Part shown: positions 19,856 through 29,600 of the stretch, one piece after another
Layout: every line of letters starts with the position of its first letter
How positions within the stretch are numbered: position 1 is the first letter of the stretch
NCBI RefSeq assembly: GCF_008642355.1
Contig: NZ_CP029193.1
Coordinates: 2,008,001-2,072,000 of the forward strand
Direction: 5' to 3'
Source of the DNA: Streptomyces venezuelae
GTDB taxonomy: Bacteria; Actinomycetota; Actinomycetes; Streptomycetales; Streptomycetaceae
DNA length: 64,000 nucleotides
Translations under genes and position numbers: made by a program
Notes under the pieces: generated by a model
Told to the model about the DNA's origin: nothing
The model's input: the letters and a program-made list of their open reading frames with translations, nothing else
The model's database searches: none

Positions 19856-20953
19856 ATGGAGAACGTACTGCGTCCGTTGATCGTGGTCGGCGGCTCGGTC
19901 GTGCTCACGGTGGTCGTCGGCTATCTCGTCGACATACTGCTGCGCCGGGCCGACGAGCGGCACCACGAGACCCCGCTGTGGGGGCTGCTGCGCCGCTGCC
20001 GCGTACCGCTGCAACTCGTCCTGTGCACCGCCATCCTGAGAGGCTCCTACGAACAGACGAAGATCGCCAAGGACCACTCGGCGGGCATCAGCCGCACGCT
20101 CACCCTCGTCCTCATCGGCTCCGCCGCCTGGCTCGTCGTGCGGATCGCGGCGGCCATAGTCGAGTCGTCGTACGCGCGCTACGCCGCGATGCACCGCGAT
20201 CCGGCCCGCGTCCGCCGCGTCCGTACGCAGGTGACCCTCATCCAGCGGGTGGTCACCGCGATCGTCGGTGTCGTGGCCGTCGCCGCGATGCTCCTGACGT
20301 TCCCCGCCATGCAGGCGGCGGGCGCCTCCCTGCTCGCCTCCGCGGGCATCCTCGGCATCGTCGCCGGTGTCGCCGCCCAGTCCACCCTCGGAAACCTCTT
20401 CGCGGGGCTGCAGATCGCGTTCGGCGACATGGTGCGGCTCGGCGACACGGTGGTGGTGAACGGCGAGTGGGGCACGATCGACGAGATCACGCTGACGTTC
20501 CTGACCGTCCGCACGTGGGACGAGCGCCGGATCACCATGCCCGTGTCGTACTTCACGTCGAAGCCGTTCGAGAACTGGTCGCGCGGCGGCGTCGAGATGA
20601 CCGGCACGGTCTTCTTTCACCTGGACCACTCGGCGCCGATCGCGCTGATGCGCGACCGGCTCCACGACATCCTGCGCGACTGCGCCGCGTGGGACGGGAG
20701 GGACTGGGGTCTCGCCGTGACGGACACCACGCCGACGACGATCCAGGTCCGCGCCCTGGTCACCGCGAAGGACGCGGACGACATATGGACGGTGCGGGTC
20801 ACGGTCCGCGAGCAGATGATCCGCTGGCTCACCGAGCACCACGCCTACGCGCTGCCGCGGGTCACCACCGCCACCGCGGAGCCTTCGCCGAACGGCCACC
20901 GCCCGCACTTCGAGAAGTTCACGCCGGACGTGCCCCGGACGGGCCGGGGCTGA
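19856..20953 (+). CDS. MscS-family mechanosensitive channel
   Basis: 365 residues with membrane helices near 5-28, 50-65, 80-102 and 130-150. These are followed by the pore-lining Gly/Ala-rich helix GILGIVAGVAAQSTLGNLFAGLQIAF and the beta domain (MVRLGDTVVVNGEWGTIDEITLTFLTVRTWDERRI), which is the MscS core. It would open on membrane tension to release solutes. The gene is divergent from the hydrolase and has TACCCT at 19843-19848, seven bases before the ATG. The GGAGG one base before the ATG is too close to function, so a leaderless message is likely. Confidence 0.92.
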   Translation: MENVLRPLIVVGGSVVLTVVVGYLVDILLRRADERHHETPLWGLLRRCRVPLQLVLCTAILRGSYEQTKIAKDHSAGISRTLTLVLIGSAAWLVVRIAAAIVESSYARYAAMHRDPARVRRVRTQVTLIQRVVTAIVGVVAVAAMLLTFPAMQAAGASLLASAGILGIVAGVAAQSTLGNLFAGLQIAFGDMVRLGDTVVVNGEWGTIDEITLTFLTVRTWDERRITMPVSYFTSKPFENWSRGGVEMTGTVFFHLDHSAPIALMRDRLHDILRDCAAWDGRDWGLAVTDTTPTTIQVRALVTAKDADDIWTVRVTVREQMIRWLTEHHAYALPRVTTATAEPSPNGHRPHFEKFTPDVPRTGRG

Positions 20954-20959
20954 TCCGGG

Positions 20960-22546
20960 TCAGCGCAGACTCCGTATGTCGAGGTGGTGCAGGACCCGGT
21001 CGACGACCTCGGGGTCGGCACCGGGTTCGCTGCGCGCCGCGAGGACCTCGTGGCGGGCGGCGGACATCATCTCGCGCTGGATGCGCTGGACGGCCTTCCA
21101 CCGGTCGACGCGCTTGGCGTACCGCTCGCGGCGTTCGTCGTCGACCAGGTCCGGGCTGATCCGCGCCCCGATGTCGAACGCCCCGCGCTGCAGCCGCTCG
21201 GTGACGTCCTCGGGGAGCTCCTCGACCTCCTCGATCTCCTTGAGGCGGCGCTTGGCGGCCTTGGCTGCGCGCAGGGCGAGCGTGCGCTCCAGCTCGCGCT
21301 CCTTGTCGGCGTCGGCGCGCACCCCGAGCCTGCGCACCAGCCAGGGCAGGGTGAGCCCCTGCGCGATGAGCGTGGCCATGATCACGCAGAACGCGATGAA
21401 GATGATCTCGTCGCGGGCCGGGAACGGACTCCCGTCCTCCGTCTTGAGCGGGATGGCGAGCGCAAGCGCCACGGACGCCACGCCCCGCATCCCCGACCAC
21501 CACATGACGACGGTCTCGCGCCAGGTGGTCGGAATCTCCTCGTCGACGTCGCGCAGCTTGTGCAGCCGCTTGGCGAGCCAGGTCGCGGGCAGCAGCCACA
21601 GCAGGCGTACGCCGACGACGACGGCGACGATCGCCGCGCCCCAGCCGAACATCTCCCACTGGCGGCCGCTCGCGATGCCGAAGACGTTGTGCAGCTCCAG
21701 GCCGATGAGGCCGAAGGCGATGCCGGTGACCAGGGTGTCGACGATCTGCCAGAAGGTCTGCCCGGTGATGCGGCCGAGCACGTCGTCGGCGTCGACGGCG
21801 TTCTCCGCGAGGTAGAGCGCGGTGACGAGCACCGCGAGCACGCCGGATCCGTGCAGCTCCTCGGCGAGTACGTAGCTGACGAACGGCACGAGGAGGGTGA
21901 GACCGGTCTGCAGGGTGGCGTCGCCGAGGAGGCCCATGAGCTTGTTGGTGAGCCAGCCGAGCACGAGGCCGACGACGACGGCGACCACGGCCGACAGGAC
22001 GAGGAGCCCCACGGCGGAGGGCCAGGAGAACGAGCCGCTCACCGCCGCCGTGATCGCCACATGGTAGAGCACGATCGCCGTGACGTCGTTGAAGAGCCCC
22101 TCGCCCTCCAGGATCGACACGAGCCTGCGCGGCAGCCCGAGCGACCCGGCGACCGCGGTCGCGGCGACGGGGTCGGGTGGCGCGACGAGCGCTCCCAGCG
22201 CCACGGCCGCCGCGATCGGCAGCCCCGGCACGAACGAGTTCGCGACCGCGGCGACCGCGGCGGTCGTCACGAAGACGAGGGCCACCGCGAGCAGCAGGAT
22301 CGGCCGGATGTTGGCCGTGAACTGCCGCCAGGACGTGCGCTGCACGGCGGCGTAGAGCAGCGGCGGGAGCACCAGCGGAAGGATGTAGTCCGGCGGGATC
22401 TCCACATTGGGCACGAACGGCAGCAGCGCCATGCCGATGCCGGCCAACGTCATCAGGACCGGCGCGGGCAGCCCGAACCGCTCCCCCAGGGGCACGGTGA
22501 GCACGGCACCGAGCAGCAAGATGAGCACCAGCGCCAGTTGATCCAC
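20960..22546 (-). CDS. Na+/H+ antiporter, CPA1 (NhaP-like) family
   Basis: 528 residues: about 12 membrane helices over residues 1-420, then a 110-residue charged, helical cytoplasmic tail. Ion-binding signatures are ALVAPPDPVAATAV and ILEGEGLFNDVTAIVLY, carrying the conserved Asp/Asn-Asp of CPA1 exchangers; WSGMRGVASVALALAIP is also typical. It should exchange cytoplasmic Na+ (or K+) for protons. It starts with GTG at 22546, 62 bp downstream of the GNAT gene on the same strand. It converges with mscS, only 6 bp between the stops and no hairpin between them. Confidence 0.93.
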   Translation of the reverse strand: MDQLALVLILLLGAVLTVPLGERFGLPAPVLMTLAGIGMALLPFVPNVEIPPDYILPLVLPPLLYAAVQRTSWRQFTANIRPILLLAVALVFVTTAAVAAVANSFVPGLPIAAAVALGALVAPPDPVAATAVAGSLGLPRRLVSILEGEGLFNDVTAIVLYHVAITAAVSGSFSWPSAVGLLVLSAVVAVVVGLVLGWLTNKLMGLLGDATLQTGLTLLVPFVSYVLAEELHGSGVLAVLVTALYLAENAVDADDVLGRITGQTFWQIVDTLVTGIAFGLIGLELHNVFGIASGRQWEMFGWGAAIVAVVVGVRLLWLLPATWLAKRLHKLRDVDEEIPTTWRETVVMWWSGMRGVASVALALAIPLKTEDGSPFPARDEIIFIAFCVIMATLIAQGLTLPWLVRRLGVRADADKERELERTLALRAAKAAKRRLKEIEEVEELPEDVTERLQRGAFDIGARISPDLVDDERRERYAKRVDRWKAVQRIQREMMSAARHEVLAARSEPGADPEVVDRVLHHLDIRSLR

Positions 22547-22608
22547 GTGTGCACTCCGGCGGTCGAGACTTGGACGATCAAGACCTCAACCCTGCCACGC
22601 CACGGACG

Positions 22609-23106
22609 TCAACCGGAGCGGCGCGCTCGCTCGGCTCGCTGGGCGAGTGACTTCCGCATCGCGCGGTGCGGGATGCCGGCGTCGGGGAACTCCGGTCCGT
22701 ACACCTCGTAGCCGAGGCGTTCGTAGAAGCCCAGGGCGTGGGTCTGCGCGTGCAGGTCGACCGCGGTCAGGCCACGCGCGCGTGCCGCGTCCTCGATGGC
22801 GCGGACCAGGGCGGCGCCGACGCCGAGCCCGCGCGCGGCCCGTGTCACCGCGAGCCTGCCGAGCGCGCCCACGGTGGTGTCCCCGCCGTTCTTGGCGGCC
22901 GCGGCGGACCCGGTGAGCAGTCGGCCCGTGCCCAGCGGGACGCCGTCCTCGCGGACAGCCAGGACGTGCACCGCGCGGGCGTCGTACTCGTCGTACTCCA
23001 GCTCTTCGGGTACCTGCTGCTCGGCCACGAAGACGTCCTTGCGGACGGCGAAGCAGGCCTCCACGTCGTCGGTGTGCTCGGCGATGCGGACCGTCACTCC
23101 GGTCAC
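22609..23106 (-). CDS. GNAT-family N-acetyltransferase
   Basis: 165 residues of the GNAT fold. The ElaA-like opening [34 protein letters not shown], the acetyl-CoA site ([28 protein letters not shown]) and the end motif [22 protein letters not shown] are all present. The substrate is unknown. The GTG at 23106 overlaps the stop of the pseudouridine synthase gene by four bases (GTGA), so it is probably translated by coupling. Confidence 0.92.
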   Translation of the reverse strand: MTGVTVRIAEHTDDVEACFAVRKDVFVAEQQVPEELEYDEYDARAVHVLAVREDGVPLGTGRLLTGSAAAAKNGGDTTVGALGRLAVTRAARGLGVGAALVRAIEDAARARGLTAVDLHAQTHALGFYERLGYEVYGPEFPDAGIPHRAMRKSLAQRAERARRSG

Positions 23107-24044
23107 GAGCTCTCCGCCCGCACGCGGTCGAGGGCCTGCTGCAGGTCGTCGGGGTAGCCGCTCTCGTACTCCACCCACTGGCCGTCGCCCGGGTGCTCGA
23201 AGCCGAGCCGGACCGCGTGCAGCCACTGGCGGGTGAGGCCGAGGCGCTTGCCGAGAGTCGGGTCCGCGCCGTACGTCAGGTCGCCCACGCACGGGTGCCG
23301 GTGGGCCGACATGTGCACGCGGATCTGGTGCGTGCGGCCCGTCTCCAGCTTGATGTCGAGCAGGGAGGCGGCGCGGAAGGCCTCGATGAGGTCGTAGTGC
23401 GTCACGGAGGGCTTGCCCTCGGCGGTGACCGCCCACTTGTAGTCGTGGTTCGGGTGGCGGCCGATGGGTGCGTCGATGGTGCCGCTCATCGGGTCGGGGT
23501 GGCCCTGGACCAGCGCGTTGTAGCGCTTGTCGACCGTGCGCTCCTTGAACTGGCGCTTCAGGGAGGTGTACGCCCGCTCCGACTTGGCCACGACCATCAG
23601 GCCCGAGGTGCCCACGTCCAGGCGGTGCACGATGCCCTGGCGCTCGGCGGCGCCGGAGGTGGAGATCCGGTAACCGGCCGCCGCGAGGCCGCCGATCACG
23701 GTCGTGCCCGTCCAGCCGGGGCTCGGGTGCGCGGCCACGCCGACCGGCTTGACGATCACGACGATGTCGTCGTCGTCGTGCACGATCTCCATGCCCTCGA
23801 CGGGCTCGGCGACGATCTGCACCGGAGCGGGCGCCTGCGGCATCTCCACTTCCAGCCAGGCGCCGCCGTGCACCCGCTCGGACTTGCCGACCACCGAGCC
23901 GTCGACCGAGACCTTCCCCGCCGCGGCGAGCTCGGCGGCCTTCGTACGGGAGAACCCGAACATGCGCGAGATGGCGGCGTCGACGCGCTCGCCCTCAAGG
24001 CCGTCCGGCACGGGCAGGGTACGGATCTCGGGAATCGTGCTCAC
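23103..24044 (-). CDS. rluD: RluD-type 23S rRNA pseudouridine synthase
   Basis: 313 residues. An N-terminal S4 RNA-binding domain (residues about 15-75, [30 protein letters not shown]) precedes the RluA-class catalytic domain, with the catalytic Asp in [18 protein letters not shown] and [14 protein letters not shown]. It isomerises uridines in rRNA, probably those of helix 69. It starts with GTG at 24044, 72 bp after lspA, in the common actinobacterial order lspA-rluD-GNAT. Confidence 0.95.
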   Translation of the reverse strand: MSTIPEIRTLPVPDGLEGERVDAAISRMFGFSRTKAAELAAAGKVSVDGSVVGKSERVHGGAWLEVEMPQAPAPVQIVAEPVEGMEIVHDDDDIVVIVKPVGVAAHPSPGWTGTTVIGGLAAAGYRISTSGAAERQGIVHRLDVGTSGLMVVAKSERAYTSLKRQFKERTVDKRYNALVQGHPDPMSGTIDAPIGRHPNHDYKWAVTAEGKPSVTHYDLIEAFRAASLLDIKLETGRTHQIRVHMSAHRHPCVGDLTYGADPTLGKRLGLTRQWLHAVRLGFEHPGDGQWVEYESGYPDDLQQALDRVRAESS

Positions 24045-24116
24045 CCATTGAGTATGCAGGAGCGCACCGACACTCCCGCACCACAGGGTTCCCGCGCGCT
24101 CCTGCCGGAGGGGCTC

Positions 24117-24779
24117 TCAGTCCTTGTGGACCGTGCCGTCCGGGTCCAGACCGCGGAAGGAGAGCAGGACGATCAGGATGCCGCCGCAGACGATCGCCGA
24201 GTCCGCGAGGTTGAACACCGCGAAGCCCTTCGGGGCGATGAAGTCGACGACCGCGCCCTCGAAGACGCCGGGCGCGCGGAAGAGGCGGTCGGTGAGGTTG
24301 CCGAGGGCACCGCCGAGCAGCAGGCCGAGGGCGATCGCCCACGGCAGGCTGTACAGCTTGCGGGCGAGCCGTGCGATCACCACGATGACCGCCGCGGCGA
24401 TGCACGTGAAGATGACGGTGAAGGCCTCGCCGAAGCCGAAGGCCGCGCCCGCGTTGCGGATCGCGGAGAGGCGGAGCCAGTCGCCGATCAGGTCGATCGG
24501 CTCGTGGTGCTCCAGCTTGGCGACCACGATCATCTTGCTGATCAGGTCGAAGGCGTACGCGACGACGGCCACGGCGAAGAGCACGGCGATCTTGCGCTTG
24601 CCCTTGCCGGCGCTTCCGCCGTCGCCCGTGCCCGCGTCTTCACTCTCGCTCTCGGCCTGCCGCTGCCCGTCCTGCCGGGCCGCCGCCGTCTCCTCGGAGT
24701 CCGGACCGGACTGCTCCGGCCCGTCCCCGGCCGCCTCAGGGATGTCCGGCGTACCGATGATGCGCTCCGCCTCTGCCAC
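24117..24779 (-). CDS. lspA: Lipoprotein signal peptidase (signal peptidase II)
   Basis: 220 residues with four membrane helices. An acidic, disordered N-terminal extension of about 60 residues is longer than in most bacteria but usual in Streptomyces. The catalytic aspartates are in GNLTDRLFR and [19 protein letters not shown] is also conserved. It cleaves the signal peptide of prolipoproteins after lipid attachment. The GTG start has GAGGGACT upstream. The rluD gene follows 72 bp later. Confidence 0.96.
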   Translation of the reverse strand: MAEAERIIGTPDIPEAAGDGPEQSGPDSEETAAARQDGQRQAESESEDAGTGDGGSAGKGKRKIAVLFAVAVVAYAFDLISKMIVVAKLEHHEPIDLIGDWLRLSAIRNAGAAFGFGEAFTVIFTCIAAAVIVVIARLARKLYSLPWAIALGLLLGGALGNLTDRLFRAPGVFEGAVVDFIAPKGFAVFNLADSAIVCGGILIVLLSFRGLDPDGTVHKD

Positions 24780-24857
24780 GTGAGTCCCTCAACCTAGGTA
24801 CCTGACTGGGGACGAGAGTACGGCACACACGTACGGCCCCCGGCGCCCAGGCCGCGC

Positions 24858-26099
24858 TCAGTAGCGGCGTTCCTGCTTCTGCTTGCACTCCACGCACAGC
24901 GTCGCGCGCGGGAAGGCCTGCATCCGGGCCTTGCCGATCGCGTTGCCGCAGTTCTCGCAGAGGCCGTACGTCCCCGCGTCGAGGCGCTCAAGGGCGCGCT
25001 CGGTCTGCAGGAGCATCTCGCGCGCGTTGGCCGCCAGCGCCATCTCGTGCTCCCGCGTGATGTTCTTCGTGCCGGTGTCCGCGTCGTCGTCGCCCGCCCC
25101 GTCCCCGGAGTCCCGCATCAGCCCCGCCAGGGCGTCCTCGGAGGACGCGATCTCGCTGCCGAGGCGCAGCACCTCGCTCTGCAGCTCCGTACGGGCCTCC
25201 GCGACCTCTTGCGGGGTCCAGGGGTCCTCCCCGGGCCGGACGGCGAGCTCGCCGGGCTCCGCGGCGGCGCCCCGCGCCTTGGGCACCGCCGTCGACTGCT
25301 TCGCCGCTGTCGCCGTGCCCGGAGTCTTCTTCGCAACCACCGTCGTGGCTCCCGTCGTCTCCGCGGCCTCAGCCGCACCCTCGGCCGCGGACGCGACCGT
25401 CTTCTTGACCGTGCTCTTCTTGGCCGCACTCTTCTGCGCGCCGCTCACTTGCGCGGCGCCATCTTGCTCGCCGCTGCCCTGCGCGGCGCCTTCCTGCGCG
25501 GCGCTCTTCTTGCCTGCACGTTTCTGCGCGCCACTCACCGGCCCCGCGCTGTCGTGCTCCGCGCTCGTGTGCGCGGGGCTCTTCTTGGCGGGCGCCTTCT
25601 CGCCGATGGCCTTTTCAGCGGTGGCCTTCTTGGCAGCGGCTTTCTTGGCTGTCGCCTTCTTGGCAGCGGCTTTCTTTGCTGTCGTCTTCTTGGCTGTCGC
25701 CTTCTTGCCAGCCGCCTTCCTTGCCGGTGCATCGGCAACGGTGGCCTCAACGCCTGCGTCCGCCGCGGCCCCGGCCTGCGTGCCCTTGGCGGCGGTCCCC
25801 GCTCCTTCCACACTCTCCGCGGCCGCAGCCCCCGCTGACGTCCGCTTGGAGCCCGCCGCCTTGCCCGCCGTGCTCTTGGAAGCCGTGCTCTTGGAAGGTG
25901 TGCTCTTGGAGGCCGTACGCCGGGCGGTCGTGCCCTGGGTCGCCGCCTTCGAAGCCGTCGCCTTGACCGACGGTGTCTTCGGCGCCGTCGTCGTCCCTGA
26001 GCCCGCCTTCGTCGTCGCCCCGGCGGCCGGAGCCTTCCCCGCCGCGCCGGTGGATCTGCCGGACGCCGACTGCTGTACGGCGGTCTTCTTCGCCACCAT
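24858..26099 (-). CDS. TraR/DksA-type zinc-finger protein with long Lys/Ala-rich N-terminal tail
   Basis: 413 residues. Residues 1 to about 280 are low complexity: Ser/Thr/Ala/Lys, with AAKKATAKKAAAKKA-like runs resembling histone H1 or the tails of actinobacterial HU proteins. The last 130 residues form a DksA-like domain: a coiled-coil helix pair (WTPQEVAEARTELQSEVLRLGSEIASSEDAL) and a four-cysteine zinc finger with C-x2-C-x17-C-x2-C spacing (CENC...CVEC). DksA proteins bind RNA polymerase; the tail could add nucleic-acid binding, an inference. The ATG at 26099 is preceded by AAGGGG and the palindrome TCACA-tat-TGTGA. Confidence 0.85.
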   Translation of the reverse strand: MVAKKTAVQQSASGRSTGAAGKAPAAGATTKAGSGTTTAPKTPSVKATASKAATQGTTARRTASKSTPSKSTASKSTAGKAAGSKRTSAGAAAAESVEGAGTAAKGTQAGAAADAGVEATVADAPARKAAGKKATAKKTTAKKAAAKKATAKKAAAKKATAEKAIGEKAPAKKSPAHTSAEHDSAGPVSGAQKRAGKKSAAQEGAAQGSGEQDGAAQVSGAQKSAAKKSTVKKTVASAAEGAAEAAETTGATTVVAKKTPGTATAAKQSTAVPKARGAAAEPGELAVRPGEDPWTPQEVAEARTELQSEVLRLGSEIASSEDALAGLMRDSGDGAGDDDADTGTKNITREHEMALAANAREMLLQTERALERLDAGTYGLCENCGNAIGKARMQAFPRATLCVECKQKQERRY

Positions 26100-26386
26100 G
26101 GCCGCGGCCCCTTCACATATTGTGATCTTGCTCGCGAATCGTGCTGGGACGATAAATCGACTCCAGGCCCGCGGCAACGGGGCACGCCGCCCGATCCCCC
26201 CGCCCCGCAGGTGCCGCGAGGCGAGTCTGCATGCGTTGTGCCCAACTCCCTGCCGGGTAATCCGCAGGACGGAACGCGCCCGGAACCGCTCGCCCCGCAT
26301 GTCGCCATTCGGGTCAGTCGCCGCCCCCTCCCCCGCCCGCCCGGAGGCTCCCGGAAGACCGGTCGGAGTCCCCTCCCCGCGCGCCG
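26100..26386. other. Divergent spacer between the DksA-like gene and the ileS leader
   Basis: No gene was found. The side near the DksA-like gene has two inverted repeats, TCACA-tat-TGTGA (26113-26125) and ATCGT-gctggg-ACGAT (26138-26153), in a relatively AT-rich patch that probably holds its promoter. The remaining 200 bp are GC rich without recognisable features until TACACT (26387-26392), a candidate -10 box for ileS. Confidence 0.5.
26113..26125. promoter_or_regulatory. Palindrome TCACA-N3-TGTGA upstream of the DksA-like gene
   Basis: A perfect 5-bp inverted repeat 14 bases before the start codon. The half-site order is the reverse of a CRP site (TGTGA-N6-TCACA), so CRP binding is not claimed. 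An operator or RNA stem is possible. Confidence 0.35.
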
Positions 26387-26398
26387 TACACTGGACGA

Positions 26399-26690
26399 CA
26401 GCGAGAAGCGTGGATGGGGACGAGTAGCGGCGTACGCAGCCATGAGCGACCCGGGGACGGTGCGAGCCCGGGGGCCGGCGCGACGTGAAGATCACCCCGG
26501 AGCCGCCGGAAGAACGCCGAGGCGAGACAGCCGAGGCCAGTAGAACCGGTATCGCGACCCCAATGAGGGGGCTCACCGGTGCGAACCCCGCGCCGGAGGG
26601 CCAAGGAGGGTGGTACCGCGGGAGCGCGCCGCACCAGGCGCACACGGCTCTCGTCCCTCCGACGGAAGGCAGCACATCCGCCGGAGGACT
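26399..26690 (+). promoter_or_regulatory. T-box riboswitch, ileS leader (translational type)
   Basis: The hallmark T-box sequence AGGGTGGTACCGCG is at 26607-26620. Its UGGU can pair with the ACCA end of uncharged tRNA whose discriminator base is A, as for tRNA-Ile. A candidate isoleucine specifier, ATC at 26491-26493, follows GTGAAG as in actinobacterial ileS leaders. The transcript probably begins near 26399, after TACACT at 26387-26392. There is no terminator before ileS. Instead CCTCCG (26656-26661) can pair with the Shine-Dalgarno CGGAGG (26682-26687), so control is expected at translation initiation: uncharged tRNA-Ile binding would free the ribosome site. Confidence 0.9.
26656..26687 (+). 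promoter_or_regulatory. Shine-Dalgarno sequestering helix of the ileS T-box
   Basis: CCTCCG (26656-26661) plus CGG (26663-26665) pair with CCG (26678-26680) plus CGGAGG (26682-26687), with one A-C mismatch and a 12-base loop. The ribosome site for the TTG at 26693 is buried in the 3-prime strand. Confidence 0.7.
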
Positions 26691-26692
26691 CG

Positions 26693-29600
26693 TTGAATAC
26701 GCCGCCGCAGTACCGTCAGGTGCCCGCCCAGGTCGACCTGCCCGCCCTCGAGCACGCCGTGCTCGACTTCTGGCGCGAGCAGAAGATCTTCGCCCGGAGC
26801 CTCGAGCAGTCCGAGGGCCGCCCCGAGTGGGTGTTCTACGAAGGCCCGCCCACCGCCAACGGCATGCCGGGGGCCCACCACATCGAGGCCCGCGTCTTCA
26901 AGGACGTCTTCCCGCGCTTCCGCACCATGCGGGGCTACCACGTCGCCCGCAAGGCCGGCTGGGACTGCCACGGCCTCCCCGTCGAGCTCGCCGTCGAGAA
27001 GGAACTCGGCTTCAACGGCAAGAAGGACATCGAGGCGTACGGCATCGCCGAGTTCAACGCCAAGTGCCGCGAGTCCGTGACCCGGCATACCGACGCCTTC
27101 GCCGAGCTCACGACCCGCATGGGGTACTGGGTCGACCTCGACGACGCGTACCGCACGATGAACCCCGAGTACGTCGACTCGGTCTGGTGGTCGCTGAAGG
27201 AGATCTTCAACAAGGACCTCCTCGTCCAGGACCACCGCGTCGCCCCCTGGTGCCCCCGCTGCGGCACCGGCCTCTCCGACCACGAGCTGGCGCAGGGGTA
27301 CGAGACGGTCGTCGACCCGTCCGTCTACGTCCGTTTCCCCCTCACCTCCGGACCTCTCGCGGGCGAAGCCGCCCTCCTGGTCTGGACGACGACCCCGTGG
27401 ACCCTCGTCTCCAACACCGCCGTCGCCGCGCACCCCGACGTCACGTACGTCGTCGCGACGGATGGCCAGGAGAAGCTGGTCGTCGCCCAGCCGCTCGTCG
27501 AGAAGGCCCTCGGCGAGGGATGGGAGACCACCGGCGAGACCTTCACCGGCGCCGAGATGGAGCGCTGGAACTACCAACGTCCGTTCGAGCTCGTAGAGTT
27601 CCCGGCCCCCGCCCACTACGTGGTGAACGCCGAGTACGTGACGACGGAGGACGGCACCGGTCTCGTCCACCAGTCCCCCGCCTTCGGTGAGGACGACCTC
27701 AAGGTCTGCCGTGCGTACGGCCTGCCGGTCGTCAACCCGGTCCGCCCGGACGGCACCTTCGAGGAGGAGGTCCCCCTCGTGGGCGGCGTCTTCTTCAAGA
27801 AGGCCGACGAAAAGCTGACCGCCGACCTCGACGAGCGCGGGCTGCTCTTCAAGCACATCGCCTACGAGCACAGCTACCCGCACTGCTGGCGCTGCCACAC
27901 GGCCCTGCTTTACTACGCCCAGCCGTCCTGGTACATCCGCACCACGGCCATCAAGGACCGCCTCCTCCAGGAGAACGAGAAGACCAACTGGTTCCCGGAG
28001 TCCGTCAAGCACGGCCGCTTCGGCGACTGGCTGACCAACAACGTCGACTGGGCGCTGTCCCGCAACCGCTACTGGGGCACCCCGCTGCCCATCTGGCGCT
28101 GCGAGGAGGACCACCTCACCTGCGTCGGCTCCCGCGCCGAGCTCTCCGACCTCACGGGCACCGACCAGTCCGGCCTGGACCCGCACCGCCCGTTCATCGA
28201 CGCCGTCACCTTCCCCTGCCCGCAGGAAGGCTGCGGAACGACGGCCACACGCGTGCCCGAGGTCATCGACGCCTGGTACGACTCGGGCTCGATGCCGTTC
28301 GCGCAGTGGGGCTACCCGCACAAGAACAAGGAGCTCTTCGAGAGCCGCTACCCCGCGCAGTTCATCTCGGAGGCCATCGACCAGACCCGCGGCTGGTTCT
28401 ACACGCTGATGGCCGTCGGCACCCTGGTCTTCGACAAGTCGTCCTACGAGAACGTGGTCTGCCTCGGTCACATCCTCGCCGAGGACGGCCGCAAGATGTC
28501 CAAGCACCTGGGCAACACCCTGGACCCGGTCCCGCTCATGGACCAGCACGGCGCCGACGCGGTCCGCTGGTTCATGGCGGCCGGCGGCTCCCCCTGGGCG
28601 GCCCGCCGCGTGGGCCACGGCACCATCCAGGAGGTCGTCCGCAAGACCCTCCTCACGTACTGGAACACGGTCGCCTTCCAGGCGCTGTACGCCCGTACAT
28701 CGAAGTGGGCCCCCAGCGAAGCCGACCCGGCGCCCGCCGACCGCCCGCTCCTGGACCGCTGGCTGCTCAGCGAGCTGCACGCGCTCACCGACCAGGTCAC
28801 CCAGGCACTGGAGAGCTACGACACCCAGCGCGCGGGCAAGCTCCTGTCCGTCTTCGTCGACAACCTCTCGAACTGGTACGTCCGCCGCTCCCGCCGCCGC
28901 TTCTGGCAGGGCGACAAGGCGGCCCTGCGCACCCTGCACGAGGTCGTCGAGACGGTCACTCGCCTGATGGCCCCGCTGACCCCGTTCATCAGTGAGCGTG
29001 TCTGGCAGGACCTGATCGTGCCGGTGACGCCCGACGCCCCGGAGTCGGTGCACCTGTCCACCTGGCCGGAGGCGGACCTCTCCGCCATCGACCCGGACCT
29101 GTCCCAGCAGATGGTTCTCGTACGCCGACTCGTCGAGCTCGGCCGCGCCACGCGCGCCGAGTCGGGCGTCAAGACCCGCCAGCCGCTGTCCCGCGCGCTG
29201 ATCGCGGCGACGGGCTTCGACTCCCTCAACCCGGAGCTGCACGCCCAGATCACCGAGGAGCTCAACGTCTCCTCGCTGGCGTCGCTCTCCGAGGTCGGCG
29301 GTTCACTGGTCGACACCACGGCCAAGGCGAACTTCCGGGCGCTCGGCAAGCGGTTCGGCAAGGGCGTGCAGGCGGTCGCCAAGGCCGTCGCCGAGGCGGA
29401 CGCCGCCGCGCTGTCCCTCGCCCTGCGCGAGGGCACGGCCTCCGTGGAGGTCGACGGCGAGACGGTGACGCTGGCCCCGGACGAGGTCATCATCACGGAG
29501 ACCCCCCGCGAGGGCTGGTCGGTGGCGTCCGAGTCCGGCGCCACGGTCGCCCTCGACCTGGAGATCACCGAGGAGCTGCGCCGGGCAGGACTGGCCCGCG

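Noticed and set aside
26113..26125. CRP site upstream of the DksA-like gene
   Set aside because: The half sites are in the opposite order and spacing to a CRP site; kept only as a palindrome.
26160..26330. tRNA-like sequence in the spacer before the ileS leader
   Set aside because: Neither strand folds by eye into a cloverleaf with a proper T-loop and acceptor stem.
26573..29242. Long minus-strand open frame opposite ileS
   Set aside because: No recognisable motif, and composition typical of a shadow frame.
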